From positions 14,007,001 to 14,071,000 of the forward strand of contig NC_092566.1 of the NCBI RefSeq assembly GCF_037975245.1: 64,000 nucleotides of DNA. Direction: 5' to 3'. Position 1 is the first letter of the stretch; each line of letters opens with the position of its first letter. The DNA comes from Apostichopus japonicus. Lineage: Eukaryota > Echinodermata > Holothuroidea > Aspidochirotida > Stichopodidae. The notes beneath the pieces were generated by a model, which worked only from the letters and a program-made list of their open reading frames with translations, had not been told where the DNA came from and made no database searches. Shown piece after piece: positions 1 to 14,243 of the stretch. The translations under genes were made by a program, and so were the position numbers.

Positions 1-3000
1 CGACTTGTCCATGTATATTACGAGTTACCCACAGAGTGCACGTGTCAATAGAAATAAACTCTCTTAATCTATGCATTCTGTACAACAAAGTGTGTCAAAA
101 TATCAAATTAACGGATACATGATTAGAAATAATTACTTCAGGGTATACCATAAAACTGTGTCATCATCTTTACACGTTAAGACGTTAAGTATCCGTCCAT
201 TCGCTTGCCTTACTGGAGCTTATGCTCTCAAACGTTCAGTTCCACAGTCAGGAGCCTCTCAAAAAAAATGTACTTGCTTGCACTTCTTCCCAAATTCAAA
301 AGAGACAAATTAAAGAAAAATTAAACCATCTGGGAATAATACCCCTCTATTTATCATTATTATCCAGTTTTGAGTCTGATTGCAAATATATTCCATAATT
401 CGATTTCCATTTGTTTTGCATGTAAGGATGATGTAATGAGGCGAAACGAGCAGATCATTTAGCTAAAAAAAAAAAGCGAAAGGGAAAAAAATCCCAATAA
501 AACGATTGAAACATTTATAACATACCAGATGGATTATTACCGTGTAACTGCACTTCTTGGTCATTTGTAACAAGTACCGTACATTCGATCAGTCATCAAT
601 AATTTAGTTTTTATTGTCAACTGCTTTCTTTATAAAATTTGTGACATTTCCTTTTTAAAGTTTGAGTAATATAATTCATGGTGACAAGATGTATCGAAAG
701 TATTACATCATCACCGTAGTCACTGTATTTTTGGGAATGGGGGGAGGGGGGGAGGGGAGGGGAGGGGCGCAGGTTGGAGTTTTAGCTTTTTCGTTCCTTT
801 ATTATCACACAAATATACATTTTGAAGAACGAAGAAACTGTAGCGAAAAATTAATGAATTATTGTCAAGGTTATTTTATCAGAGCTATTAAAGAATTGCC
901 GAAATGGAGCATGTGCTGATTTTTGGAATTCACAATGTAGGGGAAGGGAGGGGGAGGGGGATTAATTAGAAATAGACACAGCCAATGTCATAGTATTACA
1001 CAATCTTCCACAAAAGAAATCGAGTACAAAATGGAACAATGACAACATTTCAATGTTACCTCTTATAAAACTGTTCATGTTTGCAATATAAATATATCAC
1101 AATATTTTGGGGCCAGACGTGAAGCCAGTTTACTACGCCGGGGAGACGCAATTTTTCTAGGAGAGGGGATGGGGGTGGGGAGCAGTTAATATGTTAAAAG
1201 AAGACCATGAATTGGAAAAATTATACCGACTTAATGTTGAAAGGAACCTCTAAGCATGCCAGTGTTATTAGTCTTGTTGTAGCTATAATAATCAATTGAT
1301 GGAGCAGCTGGTATTATTTACTTGGTTTATTATCACATATTATCTGTTATTTTAGTGCAGATTGATTTCTTCAGTAAATCACAGGTTAATACTACGTATA
1401 GGTCTATTCAATTACACCTGTTCCGTATCTCTGGCTATATATGTTTATGAGTCAACATCCGACGTATAACCACACTATATCTAATTAACATATACCATTT
1501 GGATTAAAAATCGATGCTTCTTCATTGGATAGTGAATATTAAGTGTGAGGTGTGTAACGCGTTTTATAACGTTCCATGCGTGTCTGTACTTGCACATTAT
1601 ACCGTGACGAATTATATACTGGTCAAAACTAATTTAAAGGTTGTCCTAATGCCACACTATACAATAGTGTACAAGTTATTTAGTGTTAACTACAATCATA
1701 CATATATAAGATGATTACAACAGAACATGAAAACAAAAGAAATAGCAAAAAATGTGCCTTTTCCGGGATTAAAACCGAAGTTACTACCGGAATAGCCATG
1801 AATATAGGAAACCATTGGTAAAGAGTAATGAATGTACCCAATGAATGTACCTAATTGTTTTCACTGTGTAATTTAATTGTTTTAAGAAAAAAAAAACATG
1901 TAAATAATTTTATTGCTAAGGAAATTTAGAACTTGTGTCTTAGTCCACTTGGTACCTTCCGTGGATCCGCCCTATATGTTTGCAATAATTTATTGCATAT
2001 AGTGAAGTGGTTTCCTAATTGCCGTTTTATTACAGATGTTGCTCTATTATAAATATAGTCCAGAAATCTAGTCCATCAAAAACAAACTTTGCTCTCGACA
2101 TGAATTATTTGAACAAATCTATGTAAATATAGAAACGATATATTGACCTTTCAGTCTACTATTAGATAAGTCTCATACGTTTGTAACAAGAAATGATTCG
2201 TGTACAGGACTCTGGAAGATATGAAAAACCCATCGGTGATATATAAAACGATCTGTATGCATATATGAGACAAGTCTGGCCATCTTTTATTGTCTTAGTG
2301 TATGATATCTAATTGCAGTGTAAACCCTTTGTAAAACGAGAGTGTAAAAAGATTTTCTGGTGGCTGAAGTTGATTGCTCAGCAAAACTGCTTTACTATTT
2401 CTGAATCTTTAAAACCCAAATACTCAGAGCATTTTGAAGATACGATTTTTTTCTTCAAATTGTATGATAGTTTGTAAATGCATCTGGCAACAGCAGAATG
2501 AATGATGTCATCAGGGCACTTCGGTTTTAATATGTCATGTTTTTCTTTCAGTATAATTTGTCCATCATTTATCCACAGGGAAAGAATATATTTACCAGAA
2601 AAATACCTTTGATGGAAGTAGAGAGAACTCTGACAGCTAAGCAAACATTCCAAATGTATCAGGTTTCACGGATAAATCAACATGAAGATTATGATATGCT
2701 AAGTAGAGCATATATAGAACAATTGCCCAGATGACATCACAGACACCCTACTGCGATCCCCCTTCTGAAGAACACTTGCCCAGATGACGTCATAGACCCA
2801 CTACTGCGATTCATCTACCTGAGATAGTTGAAAGTTTGGCCATTTAAAATAGGTTACATCCAATCAACCATAACTCGAGTTATAACGGAAAGATATTGAG
2901 ATAGGGTTTTAACTAGGACTGTGGAATATTTTTCTCTTCAATATAAGTTTCACAATTTGTTTGTCACCAGAAAATCTTTAAAAGTGCACACTCTGAATAA

Positions 3001-6000
3001 AGCGCAGCCCTGGTGGAAGAAGGTTCCATGGTGGGAAAAGCAATGTGGAGCACAATATATTCGAGGGGCAGTGGGACACGTGAGTTTGATTTCAGAGGAT
3101 AAACCATGCATTAAGTTAACCACAAACATTTTCCGACACAATTGATCCTCCGTACATTTCGTACCACAAATTCCAGTATTTTAGTGTTTTACAACAAAAG
3201 GGCAGCTTTTATGTACCTTTGTTCTTAAGTTTTCCACAACAGGGCACTTTTAAATTACAATTTTATTTTAATTTGACGTTTAAAGAACATTTTTTAAACG
3301 AGCACTTGTATACAAAGAAAAAGAGATGTATAATTTATCAATGTATTTGGTGGTTTCAATACCATCCATATACTTTAAAAATGACTGAACTGCATAACCG
3401 GACAGAAATGTTCTACAGAGTTGAAAAAGGCAAATAAATACTACCCATTGATTCACCCAAACAAATAGTTCTTGTTTTTGTGGTAATAAGCACTGTACGA
3501 GTTTCAATAATTGTTTTAAGCTATACTCAAATTAAAAATTAGCTTAACATATCAATTCTTGGAATTGTTTTCGCTATTAGTTATTTGGATAGGTGACATT
3601 TTCGTGCTTACAGATGTTTGCCAAGTACAACTTTGTATGTTTTGCATCGCCATTATACAAACGGTACATGTTCATTAATTTCCTGTGTTTAGCGTTGCAA
3701 TGAGAATATCACAAACAGTGTATGTACATTCCTGTTTCTAGCGTTGCAAGGAATATCACAGGTTATAAAACGCCAAGGTATGTGCTGAAATGTGCAATTA
3801 GAACGAGGAGATTATGTCCTTATACCCTTGTTAAATGACAAACGAACCCTGAGCATTTGAGAGACATATTTTATTAAAGAATATTGGTAATGTATTCATG
3901 TTAACATTATCAGGTTAGAACATTATGTCTTTATTTTTGCATTTATCATTAGTTGCAATTTTTAGTTTTGTATAGTATTGTTTGTTACATGCGATTCAAG
4001 ACATTTATATAGTTATTTATTTCTTGAAAATCTCTTCCCTACTCTCTCCAAGTTGTTCCTCAATACAACTGACAAATCACATGACATAAAAATGCTCTAT
4101 CATTGAGCCATCTGATCAGGACCCAAACACAAACCAATGACAAAATGAATAATTTTTTGTAAACAAAAATGTTTTATGAGAAAAGTCAATTTTTGGTTGA
4201 TATTGCAAGATCTTGATGATGCCAGCTGTTACCATTAAAGGAAAGACCAGGTAACACTTGAAAGCATAATCTGTTAAATTAGTTTAGCGAATTAATCGCA
4301 CCAGCAACAATAAAATTAGATAAAAAAGAAATGCAAAGGAAGTAAAACAATAAACACAATTAAGACAATAAATTTGACAATTAAATACGGGACGTAGTTT
4401 TCTGTAGAGGTGTACGCATGCAGTTAATAAACTCGTCAATAAAGAGAAAACCATATGATATGTGTTTCCAAATTTTGAAAGAATTGTATTCAGATACATG
4501 TGAATATAACATGACCGTTTGTCAGAGCAACACAAACTTACAGCCGAGGGCAAAGTTAAAACTCTCATAAGGATTTATTTTATCGTTCAACAACATAATT
4601 TTACTAAATGAATTGTAGTGCGTATGTATACGTGTTGCTCTGAGATGATTAGTTTGTAACCCGTTATTTCCTAAATAATTATTTTGGTTTTAATATCAAC
4701 ACAGGTGAACAATATTTCTTTACTTATGACCTCTCTGTTAAGTTGAGTTCGAAAGGCTTCGTGAACTCGTTGCATGGATTTTCCATCTTTTGAAGTTGGT
4801 TAAATATCATAAATTGCGTGGGTTTAACCTCTACTCTTCATGAAATTTATGATTTTATTGTTAATAAGTGTAACTGAAGGACCCTTTTTTTTTAACTAAA
4901 ACTAAATTTGAGTAATTTTCACACATCCATCTCTGAGAAGGTGAGGAGGTGATTTATGAATCTTAAAAGTTATATGAACGTTATAAGAACGTGAGCATCA
5001 GTATAAATTGTTACTCCTGTTTTTTTTTAATTTGTAAACTTGACACAATTTATTAAAATATGTCTTCTACATATAAATCGTAACTCATCAATCCATGACG
5101 TAAATATGATGATAAAGAAGACATTTGCCAATTTAATGTGCCATTTTAGACGGTTTTACGTGTGTTTTTAAATAATTTTTTCAAATGATCTCGTTTTATG
5201 GATTGAATCAGGATGAGATTCAAGGAAAGCTTATAGCAATAAGACGAAGCTGTCATTAGGAATAGCAAGCACTTTCAGTGTAAAGTAAATTAGAGTCGCT
5301 GGCTGAATACAATGTTGCTGGTATATATTTTAAGTAATGTGAGTCAAATATCAAATTAATTGGATTTTAAACACAGCTGCTTGAGTTTTATATTGGCTGT
5401 TCTCACTTACTTTGAAACTGCAAATTCTACGCTTGAAATTGCATCAACCGTGCATCTTTCCTAGCGAGTAAATCCTCTGAAAAGTAGAATATTTCTTACC
5501 TGACGATTGTTGTAGAGTCTTTAGTAATAAACCTTGTTTAAGAGGACCACGTGCACAGAAACTAACAGATCTCGGTAAAGTTGCGATCCAACTTTACGGC
5601 TCCGACAAAGACGATTGCTAAAAAATCAATGTTTGAATGCAGTGATCAAAAAGCCTTTTCGCGAGCGAGCGCAGTTTAATGACAAACCGACTTGAAGCGA
5701 ATTGGACCTACTTTGTTGTTACAGCACACGGAATTATAACAAGCTTGAGCGTAACAAATCTGATTAACCAATCAAAAGACTCGATGTATTTTGTTTCACA
5801 TGCGTACTAGGTAAGCCAATTGCACGAACGACAACGTGTTTTATATGTGTTTAGACAAATTCTGAGATTTAAAAGAAGAAAGAGCGAAAGAAAACGAAAG
5901 AGAGGGAGATGGAGCCCTGCTTGACAGGTATTCATGTATAAGCGATTGAAAGGTAATCGGGAACATTGGGATGCAAGGAGTATGGGGTCTAAAGGAAGCG

Positions 6001-9000
6001 ATGAATACTGATAAAGAAACAACAAAATGGAAACTAATCGGCAACATTTAAAAATGAACCCATAAAATATACTTCCAAACATGAAAGGCAAGGAGAAAAA
6101 AGGGCATAAATGAGAGCTTGAAATATTTCATAGCCTACCGAAGCATAGGCTGTTATCTTGATAAACATTTACGATGTACTTTCAAAAGAACACGGTGCAG
6201 GGAGGGAAATACGGAATACATGGGTATGCTTGCACATCTATTTCAAGGATATATATATATATATATATATAAACGTACTCTCAAGTGATCCGTTAATTGT
6301 CATGTACTAATGACCTGTATGTCTTATCCTGTGGTCAAATCTTGACCGAAGATATGAAGTCTCCGAAAAAACCAGCTACTTCCGCGCGCATCGCCGTCTA
6401 CTATAGAAGTTAATGAGCGTCCCTTAATGTCTCAAAGATTATGATTGCAAAGACAAAAATGTGATTTTCGATTCAAGTACTAGTTTGCAAGTGTGAAGGA
6501 TAAACAGAATAAAAGTGTTACTTTTAGTTTAATTTTGACATTACATCACTTTTATACAAATGAAGGGACATCCGATGTGAAAAGAAACACTAAAATAGCT
6601 TGAAGATTTCAAATACCACCCGATGCTATTAGCACCTGTTTACTTTTAGTGTGCAGAGAACCCTTTGAAAAAAGTACTCTATGTTTTTATTTCTGACGGG
6701 GAAGGGTAACGGCTTTTTTACACACTACATAAGACGGTGGTGATGATATATTCCATCATAACCTTAGTCGCGGGGAGCCGAGTTCAGTTTCTTGAACGTA
6801 CTTAAAATCATGGCCGTCAAAGTCCTAAATTGGCAATATATAGTCTGAACGTTAAAAACGTTATGAACCTAACCGTCAAAACTTGTACAGAAATTACATG
6901 GAGATAAAAGATATATACCTGCAATAATATAGCCGTAAGCACCCAGGTGATGAACTCAGCCTACCCCTCCCCGCCCCGCGTTCCGGGAAATTATTCAACT
7001 CCGATTCTTTGATCTTATCCAAACTACCGTTCGTGTGCTTGACCACAGGAGGCCTATGCTTTTCGCAGGAACATACTAGTTCCATGTTTTATTGAAGAGT
7101 ATTGATTGTGCTTTCTTACAGGCCTTCTATGGGGTCAGTCTGAAGACTGCAATTGTCTAGGGTTATATATATACTGTCCACAGAGAAATATTCATATGCA
7201 GTTAACATTGGTATTGGATGATTTAAGTTTAAAATGCACCTTATCTAATTATGAATTAATCTTCACCGAGCTAGTCGAACATCTACTCATTTGATATATG
7301 GTGAATCTAATATATTGAACTATCATGAAACATTTCCTGTGATATGCCAAAACAACACACTTCCTTTCAGTTCGCCGGAATACCAATGGATGCCATCAAG
7401 TTAAACATGTGTAACTCTTTTCGTTTTTCATTTGGTTTCGTTTTATTTCTTTGTTTCACAAGATTAAAGATACAGACTATTTGTGAAAAGGAAGTATGCT
7501 GTACGAAGACTTGGAGCAGGTTCACAAACGTAAAACCCTCCGATGTATGACTGTAAGACAGAAACAAGGGAACAACAAACTATGTTACGACTGACAAAGC
7601 TTAACGCAAATCAAGATAGCCAAAAGGCAATGCTATAACTTACATTAATTCATAATAAACTTAAATGTTTAACTTACTTCGAGAAATAGTTGTGTTAACA
7701 ATCCATCGTGTTGTGTTTAACCTTTGTCTTTAAGGAGAGGGAGATAGAGAGAGAGAGAGATAGCGGACCGCTGGTACATGAATAAAGCTAACAAGACAAT
7801 TTCAGATATTAATTTAGCGAAAATTAAGTAATTAGTTAACAGATCAACTTTATAGGGAAGATTTCGAACAATTTTTCATAGTCCATCTAGTTCGATTTTT
7901 TAAAATTTCGAATGCACAAATAAGATTGTAATATTTGTTTGATTCTCAAGAACATTTTGTCTTCATTTAATGCTTGTTTCGCGAGCCATGATCTTTTCAG
8001 CCCTTGCTTTGTTTGTTTGGTGAGCCTTTAAGTCACACCCATCTATACCTAGAAGTCATTGCCACTGATTTCAGAGAAAAACAAGCTAGAAGAAGAAGAA
8101 GAGGAAAATGGGCCTCATTAGTCTTTGATATGTCGACTCGTTAAACTTGTCTATAATAATATAGAAGGTCTCAATAGCGTTAACAACTAGAGGTTTTCAG
8201 TGTGTAAATGCACTGTTTGCTGTGAAGCGACATACAATCAATACCACAGTGTGATTTGTCAACGTTGTGAGATCGATCAGCCCAACTTCCTTTCTGCCTT
8301 CGCTTTTTTCTTTTCTTCTTTTTAAGTATCCTTTCGTTGCTATGCAAGAAGCACCTGGGACAGTCGTACTGCTGTTGCTTACATTATACAGTATCTGGTA
8401 CAGGCTAACCTTTCATATGATATATATATATATATATAAAAACCTATACAGTTTCTCAAAAATATCATCAACGGAGGCAAAAGCTCAAACAAGATAGAGT
8501 TAAAGGCCAACAAACACTCTGGCGTGACAAAAGGTGTGTTCTAGAAATAGAATGAAATATTAATTGATTTTAAAACAAAATTTAAATCCAGATGAACCAA
8601 CAACGTTTCTCCGGAAATCGATGGCATATCGGCCTAGAACTGTCTGTTGGGGCACGAAACGGGAGAAAAATATCTGGGCTGATAAGATAAAGGGATGCTT
8701 GTATATCGAACCGAACAAGGATCTTGTTAAGCTTACAAGAAATTAAATCTGTCGAATTATCACTTAGCTACATTAAGCAGCTTCCTTCATTAAATCATCT
8801 CCTTTAAATTGGCAAGATAACCAGGTCATATACAATTGACCTCTAGAATACATACATATATGCCAAGCGAGCGTTATACATTACAATTTACTTTATCGAT
8901 AAATGAAATGTCAATATAAGGTATTCATTTCATTATCATGTAACTCTCAACCTTCGCAAGGGTATAATTAAAATTACGGTACCCACTTTCAAAACAAAAG

Positions 9001-10199
9001 TTTAGGTTACCAGGTAAGCAATGAAAACTTGAGTGATAGGCAAATGCATTGACAAATTGAATGTGAAACCTTTAAAGTGGAAATATCCATAATTATATTA
9101 TTATCCATATCAACGTTAGACAGCTCTTGTAACTTGTACTGCTTTCGAAGCAGTGAATTTCACTGTTCTCTTGAGAAAGAATGTCGTCGTATCATTAGCA
9201 TATGAAAAGGATGGAATTTGCATCTTGTTAATGTGAGTTTCCTGCGACAGGGGGAGCGGGTGGTGGTTAGAGGCATAAACCCACCTCCATCGTCAGTCGT
9301 GGAGAATTAATTCAGTTAGGAAAATTTGTACATTCTACGGTTAAACCTAATTATAGGCCTAGTTTATAGCTTAAATATACCTCAGCACCCATTTGACGTA
9401 ATCACTTTTCTTAAGGAGGGGGGGGGGGAGGGCCGACACCCCTCTCGAAATGGGAGTCGGTTTTTTTTTAAGACAACAGAGCCACACCCCCACCTTTATA
9501 AATTCCTTGATTCGACTCTGTCCATTCCCTCAAAGTCATGCCCCTTAATTGACTTAGTCGGGGAATTTAGAATTTGCCCCCTCCCCCCCCCTTCACCCCG
9601 ACCTTAAGTCATATAATGTACAAGTCACTGATTAATGGTAATATTAGTAAATGGACCAAAACTTTCCAACCTGAGAAGTAATACTAATAATTATTGGAAT
9701 ATTATTGGAATTTTCGTCCATTCGGTTACCGATCGGTTATTTCAATAGATAGTTCGCATTCCATTTCTTTAATTATATTTAAATAATAATTTCTAGATGA
9801 TTTTCCTTATTATTCCTTACAGTTTCATCATATATAAATTGACTAACAACACGTGTAATCTATTGCTACAGGAGATTACTACAAAACTTTAGTACCTCTA
9901 GTACCGTAGTAATAATATCGAAATCAATCAAGTTGCAAATCATAACAAAAAGATTTACAATTAATCCCAAGCTGATAGAATTATGTTATTTGTTAATATA
10001 GATAATCTTACAATCAGTTTAAAAGGCCGTTTAGACAATATATCGTGATTCTACAGTACCGTGTACACAGACCTGATGGTGACATTTAGTAAGTGTTATA
10101 CAACTTCTTTACAACTATATAGGCTTACTCTTTGACAAATTTCTCGAAAGCGCCCTAAAAGCAAGTAATATTTTTGTTTCAATGTAAGCAAAGCTAATG
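1..10199. other. intergenic, no supportable gene
   Basis: AT-rich DNA with only short, compositionally unremarkable open frames on both strands and no recognisable domain. Seen directly: G-rich tracts near 739-765 and 1144-1183, a GA-rich tract near 7735-7765, a poly-G/poly-C pair near 9417-9431 and 9581-9591, and short (TA)n at 6250-6270. Two local direct duplications are visible: about 45 bp near 2724-2820 (both copies contain 'ttgcccagatgac') and about 50 bp near 3670-3775 (both contain 'tagcgttgcaa'). The segment near 2985-3240 is a divergent copy of the one near 11,110-11,330, suggesting an old dispersed repeat. Confidence 0.6.
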
Positions 10200-10269
10200 A
10201 ACATTTCTTGATTGCAATTCTTCGCTTTTGTGTATACACAAAAGCGAAGAATTGCAATCAAGAAATGTT
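10200..10269. repeat. perfect 70-bp palindrome, no spacer
   Basis: Two 35-base arms are exactly complementary around a centre between 10,234 and 10,235 (core gtgtatacac). Every base pair was checked by eye; the first mismatch lies just outside, at 10,199/10,270. It can form a cruciform or a long hairpin. Perfect identity implies a recent origin or ongoing correction, or an assembly fold-back artefact. Confidence 0.95.
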
Positions 10270-10271
10270 AA

Positions 10272-10297
10272 TGTGGTAAAGTTATAACTTTACCACA
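10272..10297. repeat. second perfect palindrome, 26 bp
   Basis: Arms of 13 bases (tgtggtaaagtta and its exact complement) meet with no spacer between 10,284 and 10,285. It begins two bases after the 70-bp palindrome, so the pair forms a double-hairpin locus. Confidence 0.95.
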
Positions 10298-12525
10298 CAC
10301 AAAAAAAAACAGCATCGAATAAATAATAAAATTGTCATCAGCAGCAGAAGGGTTGAATCTGCATGCTAGCCGAGACAGATAAAATATTTCTTGTAGATGT
10401 GTTTATCTTTCGTAGCGAACTAACGGAATATTTACAACCACTAAATTCAAATGTACAACGCCGTCAGAGAAATATATATTTGATGCACAATCTGTACAAC
10501 GATTCTCCGTACACGTCATAGTTATATTCTCTATAGAAAAAGAATTAGGAAAAGAAAGATTTAAAAGCTTTTCTTGGCTCAAAACAAGAGACAATTTCTT
10601 GTTTTAGAAGGCGTCACAATGAAATACTGTGGACTGGACTACCATCACGAACTTGCAATTTAGAAACCATAAAAAACTCACGTCTTATTATGGGAATGCC
10701 TATAGAGAGGGTTCGAAAATAATTTCAAGTATTGTAGATTTTGAATTTCTCGTTTGGAAAGCAGATACGAATGTCGTTAGATATTTAACATGCTTGAAGT
10801 TAATCTGAAGTAGACAGTACGATAGGTTTTATGACTATGAGCTAAAATCTCTTCCGGCTGAAGTAGAGTCACGTACCAATATCGTGATCATTATAAAAAA
10901 AAAATATATATAAAAAAGGTACTACGTCGAAGTGTACGAATAACAGGATTATTGTTATTGTCTATTAGTCATCAAAACATTAATAGTTATAAGCACAGAA
11001 TAATGGATTTAACGAGGATGAAGAACTTTGTTTTCTGTTGCAAATCTTATGTTTTTCTTTTTAAATTGTATTTTGTTTTGAATTTGAAGACGACATAACC
11101 TGAATAGGGAAGACGGGTGGGGTGGGGGTGGGGGGTGGCAGGCACAGTCGTCGAAGGGCAGTGTGTTTATGGGACGTGTGACTTTGATTTGAGCGGGCAA
11201 ACTACACAAAATCATCTCAAGACTTCCCGATGAAGTGAACCCTCTGTTAATTCTGTCCCACAAAATACGGTATTTTTATATTTTGCAACAAAATCGCAAT
11301 TTTTAAAATACATTTTTATTTACTTCAATACAAAATTATGGTATAGTTTTTTATATAAAAAAGAACACCCTACTATTTAGTTACAATAATTGCATAAGCG
11401 TATCTTTCATTAACAAAGAGGGCCTTTCTAATATGAGTTTCATAAGAAGTGGGGTGGGGGAGGGGTGTTAAGTGCTCTTCGTGCCGTTGGTTCCGCCGCT
11501 GCTAAGTTGGTTACAGCCAATACATGGTAACATGAAGAACCGATAAAAAAGGCAAGGCTAATGAAAACAATTTTATTTTTTTAAGTTTATACCACAATCG
11601 GAACAGGAACTTTCCGAATTTTGTTCACAAACTTGACATATTATTATGTTTCATTAAATAGTCAATAGTTTCTGTAACTGATTAAATTTCCAAAGTATTC
11701 AAACTATATTTCGAGTTTGTTGCTTTAATCATCTCATTTCGTAAAAAAATATTTAAAAAATCAAAGGAATTGATATCATAACCTCTGCAAATAGGCCGAA
11801 GAAAAAATGAAATACAATTATTCCGGTTCGGATATTGCATTTTCTACCATATAACTATGAATTATTACAACTTTATCCTACTAAGTTTCTTCAACTTAGC
11901 TTTCGCTCCAATATAGCTGTTTAAATATGTCCTAAGTCTGTTTTTCATTTCAGTTCTCTCTTCAATTGTTACACTTGTGAATTTAGTTTTAGTTAACACT
12001 GGCATAAACGTGAGACGAGTGTTCTACAATCTGAAGCTGTAAAGGTTGCATTACAACATTAAAATGGTTGATCCAAGACAATTTAGGTATCTCGCTTTCC
12101 ATTTGTGATGGTTGCACAGTAAAGGGAGCAAAACATAATAGGTCGGCAGTATTGCCCCAAGTATTGCAGCGAGTCAAAAGCCGTCAACCCATTTTCAAAT
12201 CTGGGCATTTATTTCACCCCCGCCCCTCCCCCCCCCCAATCCAAGCCTCAAAGAATTTATCCTTCACTGGACTCCTCATTGTCTGTATCAGAAATGACAT
12301 GCAGAAATATAATTTGAAAATATTTTTGGCATTCTATTTTGGGATGAGGGGTAGGAGGATGGAGAAAAGAGGAGGGCAAGGAAGGAGGATATACTGACGA
12401 TTTTTAAATATTCTCCCGTGTACCGCACAATCCGTAATACACGCTCGTTACCATTAAACGTTTGACTTAAATTGTAGACTGGAATAGATTGAGCAACAAG
12501 ATAAGATAAGAGTGTTTCCATATTA
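10298..12525. other. intergenic, no supportable gene
   Basis: No gene seen. The stretch 11,110-11,330 resembles 2985-3240 at low identity in the same orientation (shared 'gtttgattt'-like and 'acaaca/gcaaca' blocks). G-rich tracts lie at 11,114-11,138 and 11,451-11,466, and a poly-C tract near 12,230. The 'ggttccgccgct' near 11,489 resembles the end of the hAT-like MITEs found later in the window, but no partner end was found. Confidence 0.5.
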
Positions 12526-13103
12526 CAGTTAAGAAGATAGTCCAGAAGAAAATGAAATCATTTCACAGATGAAATTTAAACATATTCTAAGCATCCTGGT
12601 GAAATATGCATTCAATTTCCATTTACGGATTCCGAGGTAACAAAATGTGAAGGTGAATTGTTTTCCAGCAGAAGTGAACTTGAAGCAAACAGGTATGACG
12701 TCATAGATGCACACCGACAAATTTTTTTTGATTTTGTCTTTAAAATAAAATTAAAATTTTCTACTTCCAAATTGTGATACATTTCAATATGATAACATTA
12801 CTACAATTGAGAGATTATCAACGTCACATCCGCTTATAGGTCAAATTAGACACCCTGTCCAAAACTCAGGTCAAAACAATAAGTGAATTAAACACAACAT
12901 TTGCTGTCAGCGTGCAACCATGACATCACACCTGTTTGCTTTAAGTTTCACTTTCCGTTCAAACTGCGGTAATTTCAATTATCCATATCTCGAGAATGCC
13001 AAATAGGAAGTACATGCAAATTTCACCATGATGCTTAAAATGTGTTCTTTATTATCAGTCAAACATAAATTTTATTTTACACTATCCATTTAAGTTAATA
13101 GTT
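12526..13103. mobile_element. long-TIR (foldback-type) DNA element
   Basis: The left arm (about 12,526-12,720) and right arm (about 12,900-13,103) are imperfect inverted copies of each other. The clearest pairing is 'gcaaacaggtatgacgtca' at 12,685-12,703 against the complement of the block near 12,922-12,941, and 'taagcatcctggtgaaat' near 12,588 against the complement of 'atttcaccatgatgctta' near 13,020. The middle of about 180 bp has no coding potential. Arms of about 190 bp with a short centre fit a non-autonomous long-TIR element; the outer limits are uncertain by some tens of bases and no target duplication is clear. Confidence 0.65.
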
Positions 13104-13977
13104 AGCTATATGTAATGCCCGAATTGTTCTGATATCCGTATGATATACCTTTTCCCGTCTTCTGTACACAGTTTACGGGGTGCTACCCATTAACAGAGGG
13201 ATTTAAAAAAAACCAAACAAATGTGTCAGGAGAAAAGAACCGGACGAAATCTGTCCACTAATGGATGGATTGTGTTTGCTAAATATTCATCACGTGAGCA
13301 AGAGGAGTAAAAAAGGGCCTCTCTGATTTGTGTATTTTAGAATCCGTAACTTGTACAAGTCGATGTGCTGTCAGTAGTAATGTAAAAACTCTATAGACAC
13401 GAGTGTAACGCAAACACAGTTTAAATTTAAAGGGTTTGGTTTACAGCAGAACTGTTTCCCAACTTAACCAGTTTGTATCAATATAAAGAGGTCTTTCTGT
13501 CAAATGTTTAAGGGAAAGAATGTCATTCAAGTTTTGGTATCGTTGTTACCGCTCAAAAGGCTGAAACAAACTCCGTTTCCGCCCTATAATAATATATAAA
13601 GTATTATATTTAAGTTAACGTTAAGTGTATTGTTATGAACTGAATGCATTTCGCTACGGCAGCCTGGTAGGGTGAGTGACTTAAGTACGGCAAAATACGT
13701 TTACTTAGAGAAGTCTTCAATATTTTGTTACTAACCATAGGAATTAACAAACTCATATAGGCCTGTGTTTTTGTATAAATGTATCCGGTATGTGTAGCAT
13801 AAAGAGTGACTATATGTAACACGGAAAAAAAAATATATATATACAATTACCTTCAAAATGAAATAAATACTAGTTAGCTATATTGTGAAATTTGACAAAT
13901 GTGGTCGCCACAAAGTGAGCCCCAGTATAACACGGCAAAGAAACTGCAAAAAGTATATTCATTAAATACGTCCTATA

Positions 13978-14243
13978 CAGGGGCGGCGGATCCAGTAATT
14001 TAAAAAGAAAGGGGTGTGCCCTGGGTTCGTTGAAGCCGTCATTAATATTAGATGGGTCTGGGGTGGGGGGGGTAAACATGCAATTTGAGACGTGAAATGG
14101 TGCATTCTGAAGCATATTTCTAGGCGATAAGTTAGGTCTATAATGATTAGATCTGAATGCAAGGTTTTTGCAAAATATACTTTTTATTATGTGGGTATGA
14201 AAATGGGGTGGGTGTACATTCAATCCCTATGGATTCGCGCCTG
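13978..14243. mobile_element. MITE-like element, hAT-style ends
   Basis: It starts 'caggggcggcggatccag' and ends 'ggattcgcgcctg', which are imperfect inverted repeats of the CAGxGGCGxATCC type seen at elements with proven 8-bp duplications elsewhere in this window. A G-run follows the start. The interior (about 14,070-14,150) resembles 28,360-28,440, which would be a second, eroded copy. No exact target duplication was found, so the borders are less certain than for the others. Confidence 0.5.

Noticed and set aside
2378-3507. Cluster of short overlapping open frames on both strands
   Set aside because: No domain or splice evidence; part of the region resembles another intergenic segment near 11.1-11.3 kb, so it is more likely an old repeat.
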